A stretch of 64,000 bases of DNA from Streptomyces sp. MJM8645 (GCF_001625365.1 NZ_LJJF01000001.1:6622501-6686500), one strand, 5' to 3'. Counted from the stretch's first letter, positions 1-9,749 are shown. Notes: a model not told the origin generated them from the letters alone. Program-made: numbers and translations.

Positions 1-2873
1 GCCCCCAGTTCCTCGCACAGCGTCAGCGCCTGCCCGGCGTGCTCCAGCGCCTCGTCCGTCCGGCCCAGCGAGCGCAGACTGTCCGCCATCCGGTAGCGGG
101 CGTGCGCGGCCCGGGCCCGCAGCCCGGCCGCCGAGGCCACCGCCAGGCACTCGCCGAACCAGGTGACGGCCTCCTCGTGCTGCCCCAGCCCGTGCAGCGC
201 CAGCCCCAGTACGTACAGCGTGTACGCCCGGCCGGGATCGTCGTGCCGGGTCCGCAGCTCGGCGAGCGCCTCGTGGCAGATCGGTACGGCCTCGGCGGCC
301 CGCCCGCTGCGCACCCGGGCCAGCGCGGCGTTCACCGTCGTCACCAGCGCCCCGGAGCGGTGGCCGAGTTCGCGGGCCAGCAGCAGTGCCTCGTCGTAGT
401 GCCCGACGGCCTCGTCGTAGCGGCTGAGGAACTGGCAGACCAGGCCGAGGTCGTTCAGCGCCTGGCGCAGGATCACCGTGTCGCCCGCCGAGCGGGAGGC
501 GGCCACCGCCAGCCGGGAGGCCGCCTCGGCCTCCTCCAGGCGGGTGGCGGCCAGGGCGACGTTGCCGCGGAGGAAGTGCGCCCGACCAGCTGCCCGGTGG
601 TCGGTGTGGTGGTCCGCGGCGGTGGCCAGGGCCTCTGCCGTACTGGCGAGCTGGCGGCTGGGCGGGGCGAGGACGAACGGCGTGAGCGCGATCAGCAGGT
701 CGATCGCGGCGCGCAACGCATCCGGTGCCGCGCCGCCGTCGGCCGGGGCCGGCGCGGTGTCGTCCGCGACGGTCCAGCACGCCACCTGGGCGGCGAGCGC
801 GATCGCCCCGGAACCCTCCGCCTCGGCCCAGGCCCGGGCGCCGTCCGGGCCGCCGAGGTCCACGCCCGCGCTGCGGGCCGGCCCGAGCGCACCGGCGGCC
901 GGATCTCCCGGGACGGCGTGCTGGAAGGCCGCGCACGCGGTGGCCAGCAGGTGGTCCAGCAGCCGGTCACGGGCCTCCACGGCCGCGCCCGGGTGGTCCG
1001 GGCGCCGCCGGGCGAAGGCACGCAGCAGGTCGTGGTAGCGGTAGCGGCCGGGGAACGGCGACTCCATCATCGCCACGTCCACCAGGGACTCCAGCAGGTC
1101 CTCGGCGTCGTACTCGTCCAGGTCCAGCAGGGCGGCCGCAGCGGGCAGCCCGATGTCGGGGCCGTCCACCGAGGCGGCCAGCCGGAACGCCCGGGTCTGG
1201 GCGGGCGTCAACTGGCGGTAGCTCAGTTCGAAGGCGGCCTCCACCGCCAGGTCGCCGATGCGCAGCTCGTCGATCCGCCGCCGTTCGACCGCCAGCCGGC
1301 GGCCCAGCGTCTGGATCGTCCAGCTCGGCCGGGCGGCCAGCCGGGCCGCCACGATCCGCACCGCGAGCGGCAGGTGGCCGCAGACGAGCAGCAGCTCCCG
1401 GGCGGCCTCCGGCTCGGCGGCCAGCCGCTCGGCGCCGATCGTGCGGCCCAGCAGTTCGAGTGCCTCCGCGGGCTCGAACACGCCGAGGTCGGCCTGGACG
1501 GACGAGGGCAGGCCCGAGAGGCGGGTACGGCTGGTGGTGAGCACGGCGCAGCCGACCGCGCCCGGCAGCAGGGGCCTGATCTGCGCGGTGTCGTGGACGT
1601 TGTCGAGCACCAGCAGCAGCCGCCGGCCGTCGACCACCGAGCGGAACAGCGCCGAGCGGGCGTCCAGCCCCTCGGGCACCCCGTCGGCCGGCACGCCGAG
1701 CGCCACCAGGAAGCTGCTGAGCACCGCCTCCGGGTCGGCCGGCGTGGTGTCGGCGCCCCGCAGGTCGACGTAGAGCTGCCCGTCGGGGTAGGCGTCGCGG
1801 GCCCGGTGGGCGACGTGCAGGGCCAGCGCGGTCTTGCCGACCCCGCCCATGCCGACCACGGTCGCGATCACCAGCGCCTGCTGGCCCGGGGCGCCGAGGG
1901 CCTCGCCCAGCCGCTCGACCTGGACGGTGCGGCCGGTGAAGTCCGCCGCGTCGGGCGGCAGCTGGGCCGGTCTGGGCGCCGTCGTGGTGGTGCCGGCGGG
2001 CGCGGCGGGCGCACCCGCCGCCGTGGGGCCGTCCGGCGGATCCTGCGCCTCGGGCCCGGGCCCGGCCGGCTTCACCGGGCCGGGGAGCAGCGCCGCGGCC
2101 GGCGCCGGGGCGGCGAGCGACAGGTCGCCCTCCAGGATCCGCCGGTGCAGCTGGTCCAGTTCCGCCCCGGGCTCCACCCCCAGCTCGTCCAGGAACAACT
2201 GGCGCACGCCCCGGTACACCGCCAGCGCGTCCGCCTGCCGCCCGGCCTGGTACAGCGCGCGCATCAGCAGCCCGTACGCCCGCTCGTGCAGCGGGTGCTC
2301 GGTGGTCAGCGCGGTCAGCTCCGGGATGCACCGGGAGAAGCGGCCCAGCGTCAGATCGAGGGCGATCCGCTCCTCCAGCAGGGTCAGTCGGAGCTCCTGC
2401 AACCGCTGGCGCTGCCGCTGCGCGAACGGGCCGGGGATGCCGGCCAGCGGCTCGCCCTGCCACAGCTCCAACGCCTGGTTCAGCAGGTCACGCGCCTGCT
2501 GCGGCTGTCCGGCGGCCGCCGTGCGCTCGGCCTGCGCCGCCAGCTCCTCGCCCTGCGCCGCGTCCACCGAGTGCTTGGGCAGCACCAGCCGGTAGCCGTC
2601 CCCGACCGAGGTCAGCACGGTCGGCGCGTCCGGCTCGTCGCCGTGCAGGATCTTGCGCCACCGCCAGGCGTACGTCCGCACCGTCGTCACCGCGGTGCTC
2701 GGCGGCTCCTCACCCCACAGGGCGTCGATCAGGTCCGTGGCACTCGCGCCGTGCCCCGGCCGGAGCAGCAGCACCGCCAGCATCGCCTGTTGCTGGGGAC
2801 TGCCGACCTTCAGCACGGTCGTGCCGCGCTGCGCTCTCATCAACCCCAGCACCGAGAACCGGAAATCACTCAT
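1..2873 (-). CDS. AfsR/SARP-family transcriptional regulator (3' end outside the window)
   Basis: About 957 codons are visible and the gene runs off the left edge. The N-terminus (MSDFRFSVLG) begins an OmpR-like winged-helix DNA-binding domain (residues about 1-95, with LWGEEPP and AWRWRKIL), followed by a bacterial transcriptional activation domain (about 95-245). A Pro/Ala-rich linker leads to an NB-ARC/STAND ATPase with a clear Walker A (VGMGGVGKTAL) and a kinase-2 strand (LLLVLDN). The last visible part is TPR-like helices. This is the AfsR architecture: an ATP-dependent activator of secondary metabolism or development. The ATG at 2873 matches the family N-terminus; an in-frame ATG at 2894 is the alternative. 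It is divergent from the gene at 3133. Its target is unknown; the lanthipeptide locus is about 25 kb away, so a direct link is not implied. Confidence 0.88.
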   Translation of the reverse strand, partial: MSDFRFSVLGLMRAQRGTTVLKVGSPQQQAMLAVLLLRPGHGASATDLIDALWGEEPPSTAVTTVRTYAWRWRKILHGDEPDAPTVLTSVGDGYRLVLPKHSVDAAQGEELAAQAERTAAAGQPQQARDLLNQALELWQGEPLAGIPGPFAQRQRQRLQELRLTLLEERIALDLTLGRFSRCIPELTALTTEHPLHERAYGLLMRALYQAGRQADALAVYRGVRQLFLDELGVEPGAELDQLHRRILEGDLSLAAPAPAAALLPGPVKPAGPGPEAQDPPDGPTAAGAPAAPAGTTTTAPRPAQLPPDAADFTGRTVQVERLGEALGAPGQQALVIATVVGMGGVGKTALALHVAHRARDAYPDGQLYVDLRGADTTPADPEAVLSSFLVALGVPADGVPEGLDARSALFRSVVDGRRLLLVLDNVHDTAQIRPLLPGAVGCAVLTTSRTRLSGLPSSVQADLGVFEPAEALELLGRTIGAERLAAEPEAARELLLVCGHLPLAVRIVAARLAARPSWTIQTLGRRLAVERRRIDELRIGDLAVEAAFELSYRQLTPAQTRAFRLAASVDGPDIGLPAAAALLDLDEYDAEDLLESLVDVAMMESPFPGRYRYHDLLRAFARRRPDHPGAAVEARDRLLDHLLATACAAFQHAVPGDPAAGALGPARSAGVDLGGPDGARAWAEAEGSGAIALAAQVACWTVADDTAPAPADGGAAPDALRAAIDLLIALTPFVLAPPSRQLASTAEALATAADHHTDHRAAGRAHFLRGNVALAATRLEEAEAASRLAVAASRSAGDTVILRQALNDLGLVCQFLSRYDEAVGHYDEALLLARELGHRSGALVTTVNAALARVRSGRAAEAVPICHEALAELRTRHDDPGRAYTLYVLGLALHGLGQHEEAVTWFGECLAVASAAGLRARAAHARYRMADSLRSLGRTDEALEHAGQALTLCEELG

Positions 2874-3132
2874 TCGTGCACCTGCCCGCTTCATGTGCCC
2901 GCCCCCGCCCACGCACGCGTCCGCCCCCCGATTGATGAGTCCCTATCAACCCACGCCAGCCGGTGGGCTGTCGAGAGATCGTCGACCCCGTAGTGATCCG
3001 GTGTTGATCGCCCACCGTCACAATCACTGGTGTGGCCCCCCAGCCGTCGGCCCGGTACGACCCGCCGGGCCCGCCACACCCCCCGGGTGCCGCCGCCCGG
3101 GCGACCACCACGTTTCTCGGAGGCCGACGCCA

Positions 3133-4206
3133 GTGAACACCGACCTGCTCTACCGGTTGCTCGACGTCGACCCGGTCGCCGGACCGGTCGAACTGCTCCA
3201 CCGCGCCCGCGGCGCCCGCGACCTCCCCTACCTGGTGCTCGCCGCGCTCGTCCGGGAGGACGTCCGGATGGGCGAGCACGCCCGCGCCGAACTGCAGCGC
3301 GCCCGCGACCGGGCCGACTGTTACGCCCGGCTCGCCCGCGACCTCGCCGACGCCACCGGGGTGCGCCCGATCCGAGACCTCCCGCTGGCCGGCTACTACC
3401 CGTCCGACCTGCCCCGGCCGCTGGGCGAGCTCACCCTCGTCAGCCCCACCGAGGCCGCGCTCTGGCAGGCCGTCAGCCGGCTGGTCACCGAGCACCCGGT
3501 GGAGTCCGTGGAGGTCACCCTGCTCGGCGAGCGCCCCCGGCACACCTCCGTCACCCTGCGCTGGCCGGCCGAGGACCCGCTGCTCGACCCGTGGTACCAG
3601 GTCCGGCTCGGAACCGCCGCGCTCACCGGCGACCTCGCCACCGTCCCGGTCCGGCCCTACCTGGCCGCCGACGACCACGTCGAATGCCTGATCGCCCTCG
3701 CGGAGGAGGGGCTCGGCCGCGCCTTCCGGGCGGGTGACGTGATCGACGTGGCCCGCCTGGCCCGGCAGTCCTTCGAAGCCGTCGAGACCGCCGCCGTGGT
3801 CGCCGCCTACCGGCTCGCCCCGGAGGCCGTCGCGCTCCTCGACCTCGCCGCCGAACACGTGCCGCTGGGCTCCCTGGGCGGCGTGCGCACCGTCCTGGAA
3901 GCCGAGGTCGCCCCCGAACTCCACCGCCGCGAAGCCCTCACCCGCCCGCTCCGACCGCGGCACGGCACCCTGCTGCGCCGCACCGTCATCCGGCACCAGT
4001 GGGACGAGGCCCGCCTCCTCCCGGCCGGACCCGCCACCCTGCTGCTCACCCCCGTCGCCGACTTCCTCCTCGCCCCGGAGGGCGTCCGCCCGACGGCCCC
4101 CGCCCGCGCCGCCGCCCTCACGGCCCTACGAGCCTGGGACACCACCGCCCCCGCCACCCCGGACGGCACCCCCCGCGCCCGCCTCCCGGAGTCCAAGCAC
4201 GGCTGA
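3133..4206 (+). CDS. Predicted nucleotidyltransferase-like protein (NTP_transf_5 type)
   Basis: A 357-residue protein. The GTG start has a good ribosome binding site (CGGAGG). The central part (about 120-230) reads like the uncharacterised nucleotidyltransferase fold: a beta-strand segment (VESVEVTLLGE), then a helical stretch with HVECLIALAEEGL and DVIDVARLARQ, similar to the conserved H..lLvh and DllDlalll blocks of that family. No signal peptide or membrane segment is visible. It is divergent from the AfsR-type regulator across 259 bases, so the two may share a control region. Family assignment rests on motif resemblance only; the substrate is unknown. The 3' end abuts the ldhA-like gene convergently. 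Confidence 0.5.
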   Translation: MNTDLLYRLLDVDPVAGPVELLHRARGARDLPYLVLAALVREDVRMGEHARAELQRARDRADCYARLARDLADATGVRPIRDLPLAGYYPSDLPRPLGELTLVSPTEAALWQAVSRLVTEHPVESVEVTLLGERPRHTSVTLRWPAEDPLLDPWYQVRLGTAALTGDLATVPVRPYLAADDHVECLIALAEEGLGRAFRAGDVIDVARLARQSFEAVETAAVVAAYRLAPEAVALLDLAAEHVPLGSLGGVRTVLEAEVAPELHRREALTRPLRPRHGTLLRRTVIRHQWDEARLLPAGPATLLLTPVADFLLAPEGVRPTAPARAAALTALRAWDTTAPATPDGTPRARLPESKHG

Positions 4207-4244
4207 ACACGACCGCCCTCCGGGCCGCCCACCTCGACGAGGAG

Positions 4245-5240
4245 TCAGCTCCTCGGGACGAGGGTGTTCTCGTTGGTGCGGCCGTTGGCGTAGTCGTCGA
4301 TGTTGCGGGTGGTGGCGTCGATGATCTGGGTGACGGCGGTGTGGGTGAAGTAGGCCTGGTGGCTGGTGACGAGGACTTGGGGGAAGGTGACGAGGCGGGC
4401 GAGGGTGTCGTCGGTGATGCCTTCGATGGAGCGGTCGGTGAAGAAGACGCCGGTTTCTTCTTCGTAGACGTCGAGGCCGACGCCGGAGAGGCGGCCGGCG
4501 CGGAGGGTTTCGACGAGGGCGGCGCTGTCGATGAGGCCGCCGCGGCTGGAGTTGACGAGGATGGCGTCGTCCTTCATCCGGGCGAGGGCGGCGGCGTCGA
4601 TGAGGTGGTGGGTGGCGGGGAGGAGGGGGACGTGCAGGCTGATCAGGTCGGCGCGGGTGAGGAGTTCGGGGAGTTCGGTGTAGGTCATGCCGAGGTCGAG
4701 GCAGGCGGGGTTGGGGGCGATGTCCCAGCCGAGGAGTTCGGTGCCGAAGCCGGCGGCGATGCGGGTGAAGCACTCGCCGATCTTGCCGGTGCCGATGACG
4801 CCGATGGTCATGCCGTGGATGTCGCGGCCGAGGAGGCCGTCGAGGCGGAAGTCGAACTCGCGGGTGCGGGTGGCGGCGCGGGTGAGGCGGCGGTTGACGG
4901 CCAGGGCCAGTGTCCAGGCGTGTTCGGCGACGGCGTAGGGGCTGTAGTAGGAGACCCGGGCGACGGTGAGGCCGAGGTCGGCGGCGGCGTCGAGGTCGAT
5001 GTTGTTGAAGCCGGTGGAGCGTTGGGCGATCAGCTTGGTGCCGCCGGCGGCGAGGACGGTGAGGGTCTCGGCGTCGAGGACGGCGTTGACGCTGCTGCTG
5101 ACGGCGGGGTAGCCGGCGGCGAGTGGGGCGGTGTCGCGGTTGAGGAACATGCTCAGGCAGCGCAGCCCGTGCCGGCCGGCGAAGGCCTGTTCCAGCAGCG
5201 GCCGTTCGTCGGCCTGCACCCCGTACGCGAGGATCTCCAT
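4245..5240 (-). CDS. ldhA: D-lactate dehydrogenase / 2-hydroxyacid dehydrogenase
   Basis: A 331-residue NAD-dependent D-2-hydroxyacid dehydrogenase, closest in layout to E. coli LdhA (329 aa). The Rossmann dinucleotide motif GVIGTGKIG lies near residue 147. The catalytic Arg is in VNSSRGG, the Glu in the DVYEEE region and the His in the SHQAYFTH segment near the C-terminus. It would reduce pyruvate to D-lactate and regenerate NAD+. It lies just downstream of pfkA in the opposite order (pfkA is to its left, both on the minus strand), which pairs a glycolytic control enzyme with a fermentative outlet. A strong hairpin at 5316-5349 separates the two genes. Wobble positions are almost all G or C. 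Confidence 0.88.
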   Translation of the reverse strand: MEILAYGVQADERPLLEQAFAGRHGLRCLSMFLNRDTAPLAAGYPAVSSSVNAVLDAETLTVLAAGGTKLIAQRSTGFNNIDLDAAADLGLTVARVSYYSPYAVAEHAWTLALAVNRRLTRAATRTREFDFRLDGLLGRDIHGMTIGVIGTGKIGECFTRIAAGFGTELLGWDIAPNPACLDLGMTYTELPELLTRADLISLHVPLLPATHHLIDAAALARMKDDAILVNSSRGGLIDSAALVETLRAGRLSGVGLDVYEEETGVFFTDRSIEGITDDTLARLVTFPQVLVTSHQAYFTHTAVTQIIDATTRNIDDYANGRTNENTLVPRS

Positions 5241-5315
5241 CGGTTGCCTTTCCGCGAGTGGTCCGCTCCACCGGCCACGCTAGCGGGGCCGTCGCGGGGG
5301 CGCCCGTCGGACGCA

Positions 5316-5349
5316 CGAGGGCCCGGACCGGTGGCGGTCCGGGCCCTCG
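5316..5349. terminator. Hairpin between pfkA-like and ldhA-like genes
   Basis: A 14-bp perfect inverted repeat (CGAGGGCCCGGACC and its complement) with a 6-base loop. No U-tract follows, as is usual for GC-rich actinomycete terminators. On the minus strand it sits downstream of ldhA and upstream of the end of pfkA in map order, so it most likely terminates the ldhA transcript before pfkA. Confidence 0.6.
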
Positions 5350-5364
5350 ACGGGGCGGGGGAGG

Positions 5365-6390
5365 TCAGATGACCGTCTCCGCCTCCAGGTAGCGCTCCTG
5401 CGGGACGGTCTTCAGCTCGGCGACCGCCTCGGCGATCGGCACCAGGTTGATGTTGGTGCCCTGCAGTGCGGTGATGTGCCCGAACGCGCCCTTGTGGACG
5501 GCCTCGACGGCGTGCCAGCCGAAGCGGGTGGCGAGCACCCGGTCGTACGCGGTCGGGGTGCCGCCGCGCTGGGTGTGGCCGAGGATCACCGGGCGGGCCT
5601 CCTTGCCGAGGCGGTGCTCCAGCTCGCGGGAGAGCTGGGTGGCGATGCCGGTGAACCGCTCGTGGCCGTAGATGTCCTTGGTGCCCTCTTCCCAGTGCAT
5701 GGTGCCGGGCTCGGGCTTGGCGCCTTCGGCGCAGACCACGATGGCGAACTTCTTCTGCCGGTCGAAGCGTTCGCGGACGACGGCGGTCAGCTTGTCGATG
5801 TGGAACGGCCGCTCCGGGACGACGATGGCGTGCGCGCCGGCGGCCATGCCCGCGTTGAGCGCGATCCAGCCGGTGTGGCGGCCCATGACCTCGACGACCA
5901 TGACCCGCTGGTGGGATTCGGCGGTGGTCTTCAGCCGGTCCAGCGCCTCGGTGGCGACCGAGACGGCGGTGTCGAAGCCGAAGGTGACGTCGGTGGAGGC
6001 GATGTCGTTGTCGATGGTCTTCGGGACCCCGACCACCGGCAGTCCGGCGTCGCTCATCAGCTTGGCGGCCTTGAGGGTGCCCTCGCCGCCGATCGGGATC
6101 ACCGCGTCGATGCCGAGGTCCGCGCACAGTCGCTTGGCGCGCTCGACGCCGTCGCGCAGGTGGCTGGGCTGGACCCGGGACGAGCCGAGGATCGTGCCGC
6201 CCTGGGCCAGGATGCCGCTCACCGAGTCGAGGGTGAGCGGCCGGTGGACGCCCTCCAGGAGACCGCGCCAGCCGTCCTGGAAACCGATGATCTCGTCGCC
6301 GTGGTCGACCACCCCCCGGTGGACCACGGAACGGATCACCGCGTTCAGGCCGGGGCAGTCACCGCCGCTGGTCAGCACTCCGATACGCAT
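5365..6390 (-). CDS. pfkA: 6-phosphofructokinase, ATP-type with Gly104/Lys124
   Basis: A 341-residue phosphofructokinase phosphorylating fructose 6-phosphate in glycolysis. The N-terminal nucleotide loop (TSGGDCPGLNAVIR, residues 7-20) and the catalytic PKTIDND motif (123-129) are intact. The donor-selecting residue is Gly104 (GGEGT, 101-105), as in ATP enzymes; PPi enzymes have Asp there. Residue 124 is Lys (PKTIDND), typical of PPi enzymes and of the actinomycete mixed type. This G104/K124 combination is what is known for the ATP-dependent Streptomyces enzymes. The ATG at 6390 follows a weak GGGAG-like site. The 354-base gap upstream must hold its promoter. Confidence 0.95.
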   Translation of the reverse strand: MRIGVLTSGGDCPGLNAVIRSVVHRGVVDHGDEIIGFQDGWRGLLEGVHRPLTLDSVSGILAQGGTILGSSRVQPSHLRDGVERAKRLCADLGIDAVIPIGGEGTLKAAKLMSDAGLPVVGVPKTIDNDIASTDVTFGFDTAVSVATEALDRLKTTAESHQRVMVVEVMGRHTGWIALNAGMAAGAHAIVVPERPFHIDKLTAVVRERFDRQKKFAIVVCAEGAKPEPGTMHWEEGTKDIYGHERFTGIATQLSRELEHRLGKEARPVILGHTQRGGTPTAYDRVLATRFGWHAVEAVHKGAFGHITALQGTNINLVPIAEAVAELKTVPQERYLEAETVI

Positions 6391-6744
6391 TAGCTTTGCA
6401 ACTCCCGAGCAGAACCGAGGAACGGCCGGACTACAGGCTGGGACGACGAGCCGTCACCGTAGCGGGGCGCTCCCACGCCGGAGTGGCGGGGAGGTGGCCG
6501 CGGGGTGAAGGACCGGCCGATCCGGACAGAACGCCCGAAAACGGCCGCGAAGTCGAGCATACGGCCCCTGGTCCGGCCGGGCAGGAGCCGACGCGGGAGC
6601 GGCGCCGTCGGCGCCCCCGCGCGGAAGTGCAGCCTGCTGCCGAGGAGGGTGTGCAGTAGGCAGCCCCATTGTGGTACGTCCGGGGCCGCCCCTGAACCGG
6701 GTGACCGCATCGCGGGCACCCGGGCTCCGGGGCGGGCGGACGTA
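6391..6744. other. Intergenic region upstream of pfkA
   Basis: These 354 bases lie between the pfkA start and the end of the gatD-type gene (both minus strand). Open frames here have poor codon bias and no ribosome binding site. The region presumably holds the pfkA promoter; no convincing -35/-10 pair, hairpin or repeat was picked out. Confidence 0.5.
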
Positions 6745-7473
6745 CTACGCGGGGCGCGTCGTGGCGGCGATGCGCTCGGCGCGCAGCGCGTCGTACCAGG
6801 TGGTGTCGGCCGGCGGCAGGGCGTTGACGTCCAGCGCCAGCTTGATCAGCATGTCGGCCACGGCGGGGTTGCGGGCCAGCACCGGGCCGTGCAGGTAGGT
6901 GCCGAACACGGTGTCCCGCCAGGCGCCCTCGGTGCCGTCGCCGGTGCCGTTGCCCCGGCCGGCGACCACGGTGGCCAGCGGCTGGACGCCCTGGCCGAGG
7001 TGGGTGACGCCCTGGTGGTTCTCGAAGCCGGTCAGCTGCGGCAGGCCGAGGCGCGGGTCGACGTCGGCGAGGACGTCGCCGACGCAGCGGGCGCCGTCGC
7101 CGCGGGTGGTCCAGACGTCGAGCAGGCCGAGGCCCGGCTCGCGCTCGCCGAGGTCGTTGACGAACTCGTGGCCCATGATCTGGAAGCCCGCGCAGACGCC
7201 GAAGATGATCGCGCCGTTCTCGGAGGCCCGGATCAGGCCGCTGTCGTTGCGCAGCCGCTCGGCGGCGAGCCGCTGCGGACGGTCCTCGCCGCCGCCGATC
7301 AGGTAGATGTCGCCGCTGGTGGGGACGGACTGGTCGGAGCGGACGTCGATCCGGGTCACGTTGAGATGGCGCTGGCGGGCCCGGCGCTCCACGACCAGGG
7401 CGTTGCCGCGGTCGCCGTAGGTGCTGAGCAGGTCCGGGTAGACCCAGACCACGCGCAGGCTGCTCTCACTCAT
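6745..7473 (-). CDS. gatD: Lipid II isoglutaminyl synthase, glutamine amidotransferase subunit
   Basis: A 242-residue class I (triad) glutaminase of the CobB/CobQ type. The nucleophile Cys94 lies in FGVCAGFQ, and the catalytic His195 in TYLHGPVLARNP. GatD hydrolyses glutamine and channels ammonia to MurT, which amidates the alpha-carboxyl of D-glutamate in lipid II to D-isoglutamine. The gene follows murT by 46 bases on the same strand, the standard arrangement. Length and both active-site motifs match the family, and Cys94 is at the same number as in the pneumococcal enzyme. Cytoplasmic, acting at the inner face of the membrane. Confidence 0.93.
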   Translation of the reverse strand: MSESSLRVVWVYPDLLSTYGDRGNALVVERRARQRHLNVTRIDVRSDQSVPTSGDIYLIGGGEDRPQRLAAERLRNDSGLIRASENGAIIFGVCAGFQIMGHEFVNDLGEREPGLGLLDVWTTRGDGARCVGDVLADVDPRLGLPQLTGFENHQGVTHLGQGVQPLATVVAGRGNGTGDGTEGAWRDTVFGTYLHGPVLARNPAVADMLIKLALDVNALPPADTTWYDALRAERIAATTRPA

Positions 7474-7519
7474 CCTCGAAGGCCTTCCGTCACGATCAGA
7501 TGGGGCTGCAGGCGCGGCA

Positions 7520-8782
7520 TCAGCCGGCCACGACCTTCCGCAGCTGCTGGAAGGCGGTGTAGTTGGCGATGGCCTCGATCCGGCCGGGCGGGGCCATCCG
7601 GACGGCCTGCTCCAGCGTGTCCACCACGTGGAACTGCAGTCCGGCGACCTCCAGGCGGACGGCCAGGTCCAGCTTGCGCTGCCCCATCACGAACACCGGG
7701 TGCCCGGCGAGGCGCTCGTAGTCGACGTCCCACAGCCAGGAGGTGTCCGTGCCGTCGGCGTCGAGCGCGTTGACGGAGAGGATCACCGGCGCGGGCGGGC
7801 CGTCGATCAGCGAGAAGGTCTCCAGCCAGCCGGCCGGGTTCTTGGCCAGCAGCAGCCGGATGTCCCGGCCCTGGTACTGGACCACGTCGTAGCGGCCGGC
7901 GACGGCCGAGACCGAGCGCATCCGCTCCAGCGCGACCTGCGGGGAGACGCCGAACACGGCGGCGACGGCGGCCGAGCTGGTGGCGTTGGCCAGGTTGGCC
8001 CGGCCGGGCAGCTGGAGCTGGATCGGCCAGGCGCCGCGCTGCGGGTCGATCACGTGGGTGCCCTGGAGCGCCCAGTGCGGGTTGGGGCGCCGGAAGCCGC
8101 ACTCCTGGCAGAACCAGTCGTCGCCGGGGCGCTGCATCACACCGCCGCAGGCGGGGCAGGACCAGGCGTCCTCCTTCCAGGCCTGCCCGGCGGCCACCCA
8201 GACCACCTTCTTGCAGGAGGAGGCGGCCCAGGTCACCAGCGGGTCGTCGGCGTTGGCGATGACCACGGCCTCGGTGTCCTGAAGGCCCTCGCGCCACTTC
8301 TCGGCCATCATCCGGGTCTCGGCGGCGCGGTCGAGCTGGTCGCGGGAGAGGTTGAGCAGGGCGATCGCCTTGGGGCGGGTGTCGCGGGCGACGCCCGCCA
8401 GGTACTTCTCGTCGACCTCGATCACGCCGAAGCGGGCGTCCGAGCCGCCGGCCAGGGCGGAGGTGATGCCGGCCGGCATGTTGGCGCCCAGGGCGTTGGA
8501 GACCACCGGGCCGGCGGCGCGCAGCGCCTCGGCGATCAGGCGGGTCGTGGTGGTCTTGCCGTTGGTGGCGCTGACCAGGACGACGTCGAGGTGGTCGGCG
8601 AGGGTGGCGAGCAGGTCGGGGTCGAGCCTCAGGGCGACCTTGCCGCCGATCACCGAGCCGCTTCCGCGTCCGGCCTTGCGGGACACGGCGGCAGCGACCC
8701 GACCGGCCGTGACCGCGATCTTGGCGCGGGCCGGCAGCGAGGCGTCGCGTGCGCCTGTGGGCTCCGATTCGGTGCCTGCCAT
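7520..8782 (-). CDS. murT: Lipid II isoglutaminyl synthase, Mur-ligase subunit
   Basis: A 420-residue Mur-ligase family protein with the ATP loop SATNGKTTTTRLI (about 71-83) and an inserted zinc ribbon between about 215 and 245 (SCPACGG and FCQECGF, four cysteines), which distinguishes MurT from other Mur ligases. The C-terminal domain is the DUF1727 type. With GatD it amidates D-Glu in lipid II using ATP and glutamine, a step needed for efficient 3-3/4-3 cross-linking. The ATG has an excellent ribosome binding site (AAGGAGG, 11 bases upstream). First gene of a two-gene operon with gatD. Confidence 0.93.
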   Translation of the reverse strand: MAGTESEPTGARDASLPARAKIAVTAGRVAAAVSRKAGRGSGSVIGGKVALRLDPDLLATLADHLDVVLVSATNGKTTTTRLIAEALRAAGPVVSNALGANMPAGITSALAGGSDARFGVIEVDEKYLAGVARDTRPKAIALLNLSRDQLDRAAETRMMAEKWREGLQDTEAVVIANADDPLVTWAASSCKKVVWVAAGQAWKEDAWSCPACGGVMQRPGDDWFCQECGFRRPNPHWALQGTHVIDPQRGAWPIQLQLPGRANLANATSSAAVAAVFGVSPQVALERMRSVSAVAGRYDVVQYQGRDIRLLLAKNPAGWLETFSLIDGPPAPVILSVNALDADGTDTSWLWDVDYERLAGHPVFVMGQRKLDLAVRLEVAGLQFHVVDTLEQAVRMAPPGRIEAIANYTAFQQLRKVVAG

Positions 8783-9044
8783 GCTCAGTGGTTCCTCCTT
8801 GCTGCGGCACCACCCGGGTCCGGATTAACGGGCCGTCGGGCGGCGGGGACGGGGCCAGCCTACCGACTCCGCCGCCCGGCTCGACGATCCGGACCCCAGG
8901 CAGCCTGCTGCGACGCGGCCGGAGGCGCCGCCTCGGGCGCCCTGACGGATCGTCGGGGAAGACGGTGTACGGAGGGGGCCTTCGTCGCTTGGGACGCTCT
9001 CCGGGCTCTCGGGGTTCCCGGGTGAGGATGTGGTGAAGAAAAGA

Positions 9045-9749
9045 TCAGCGGCCCGGACGGACGCAGGAGACCGGCTCGTCCGCGGCCAGCGTGGCGGTGA
9101 TCACCAGGGTGCCGTCCTCGGCCCGGAAGTCCAGCGGGGCGGCCAGCCGACGCATCGCGGTGATCAGCCCGGTGTTGGAGGCGTGGGTCACCGCGTACAC
9201 GGTTGTCACACCGGCCGCCCGGGCCGCCGCCGAGAGCTGCCGCAGCAGGGCCGGACCGAGTCCGCGCCGCTGCCAGGCGTCCTCGACCAGCACCGCCAGC
9301 TCCGCCTCGTCGTCGTCCCACATCAGGTGCCCGAGGGCGACGATCCGCCCGTCGGCGGCCGTCGCGGCGAGGCTGTGGCCGTGCCGGGCGTCCAGCAGGT
9401 GGTCCAGGTAGCGGCCGGCGTCGCGGACCGGCCCGTGGTAGCGCAGCCGCAGCGAGGCGGGGGAGCAGCGGAGGTGCATCGCCAGGGCCGCGGCCCGGTC
9501 GGCCGGTCCGGCGGGGCGCAGCGTCAGTGCCGTCCCGTCCGCCAGCGTCAGGCGGGACGGCGCCGCCCGGTCCGGCTCCGTCACGGCTCGCGGCCGGTCG
9601 ACCGGGGGGTGCGGACGGGCGGGCCGCAACGGGCCCCCGGCGAGCGCGGGCAGCCGGTTGGCCTGGCCCTCGGGCGCCGCGCACCTGCGGTCGGACCTGC
9701 GGAAAGGCCGGTGCCAGAGCCGTTCGGGGCGAGTGCGTGATGCCGTCAT
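9045..9749 (-). CDS. GNAT-family N-acetyltransferase
   Basis: A 234-residue protein. The first about 70 residues are Arg/Pro-rich and probably disordered. The C-terminal 160 residues form a GNAT domain: RPAGPADRAAALAM at the start, LAVLVEDAWQRRGLGPALL as the acetyl-CoA pyrophosphate loop (R-R-G-L-G), then AVTHASNTGLITAMRRL. The start is uncertain; the ATG at 9749 is the first good one, and a shorter form starting near the GNAT domain is possible. The open frame upstream of 9749 lacks support. The substrate is unknown. Confidence 0.7.
   Translation of the reverse strand: MTASRTRPERLWHRPFRRSDRRCAAPEGQANRLPALAGGPLRPARPHPPVDRPRAVTEPDRAAPSRLTLADGTALTLRPAGPADRAAALAMHLRCSPASLRLRYHGPVRDAGRYLDHLLDARHGHSLAATAADGRIVALGHLMWDDDEAELAVLVEDAWQRRGLGPALLRQLSAAARAAGVTTVYAVTHASNTGLITAMRRLAAPLDFRAEDGTLVITATLAADEPVSCVRPGR

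Noticed and set aside
39..2993. A 984-codon plus-strand frame opposite the AfsR-type gene
   Set aside because: It is the shadow of the minus-strand regulator; its product is Arg/Gly/Pro-rich without domains.
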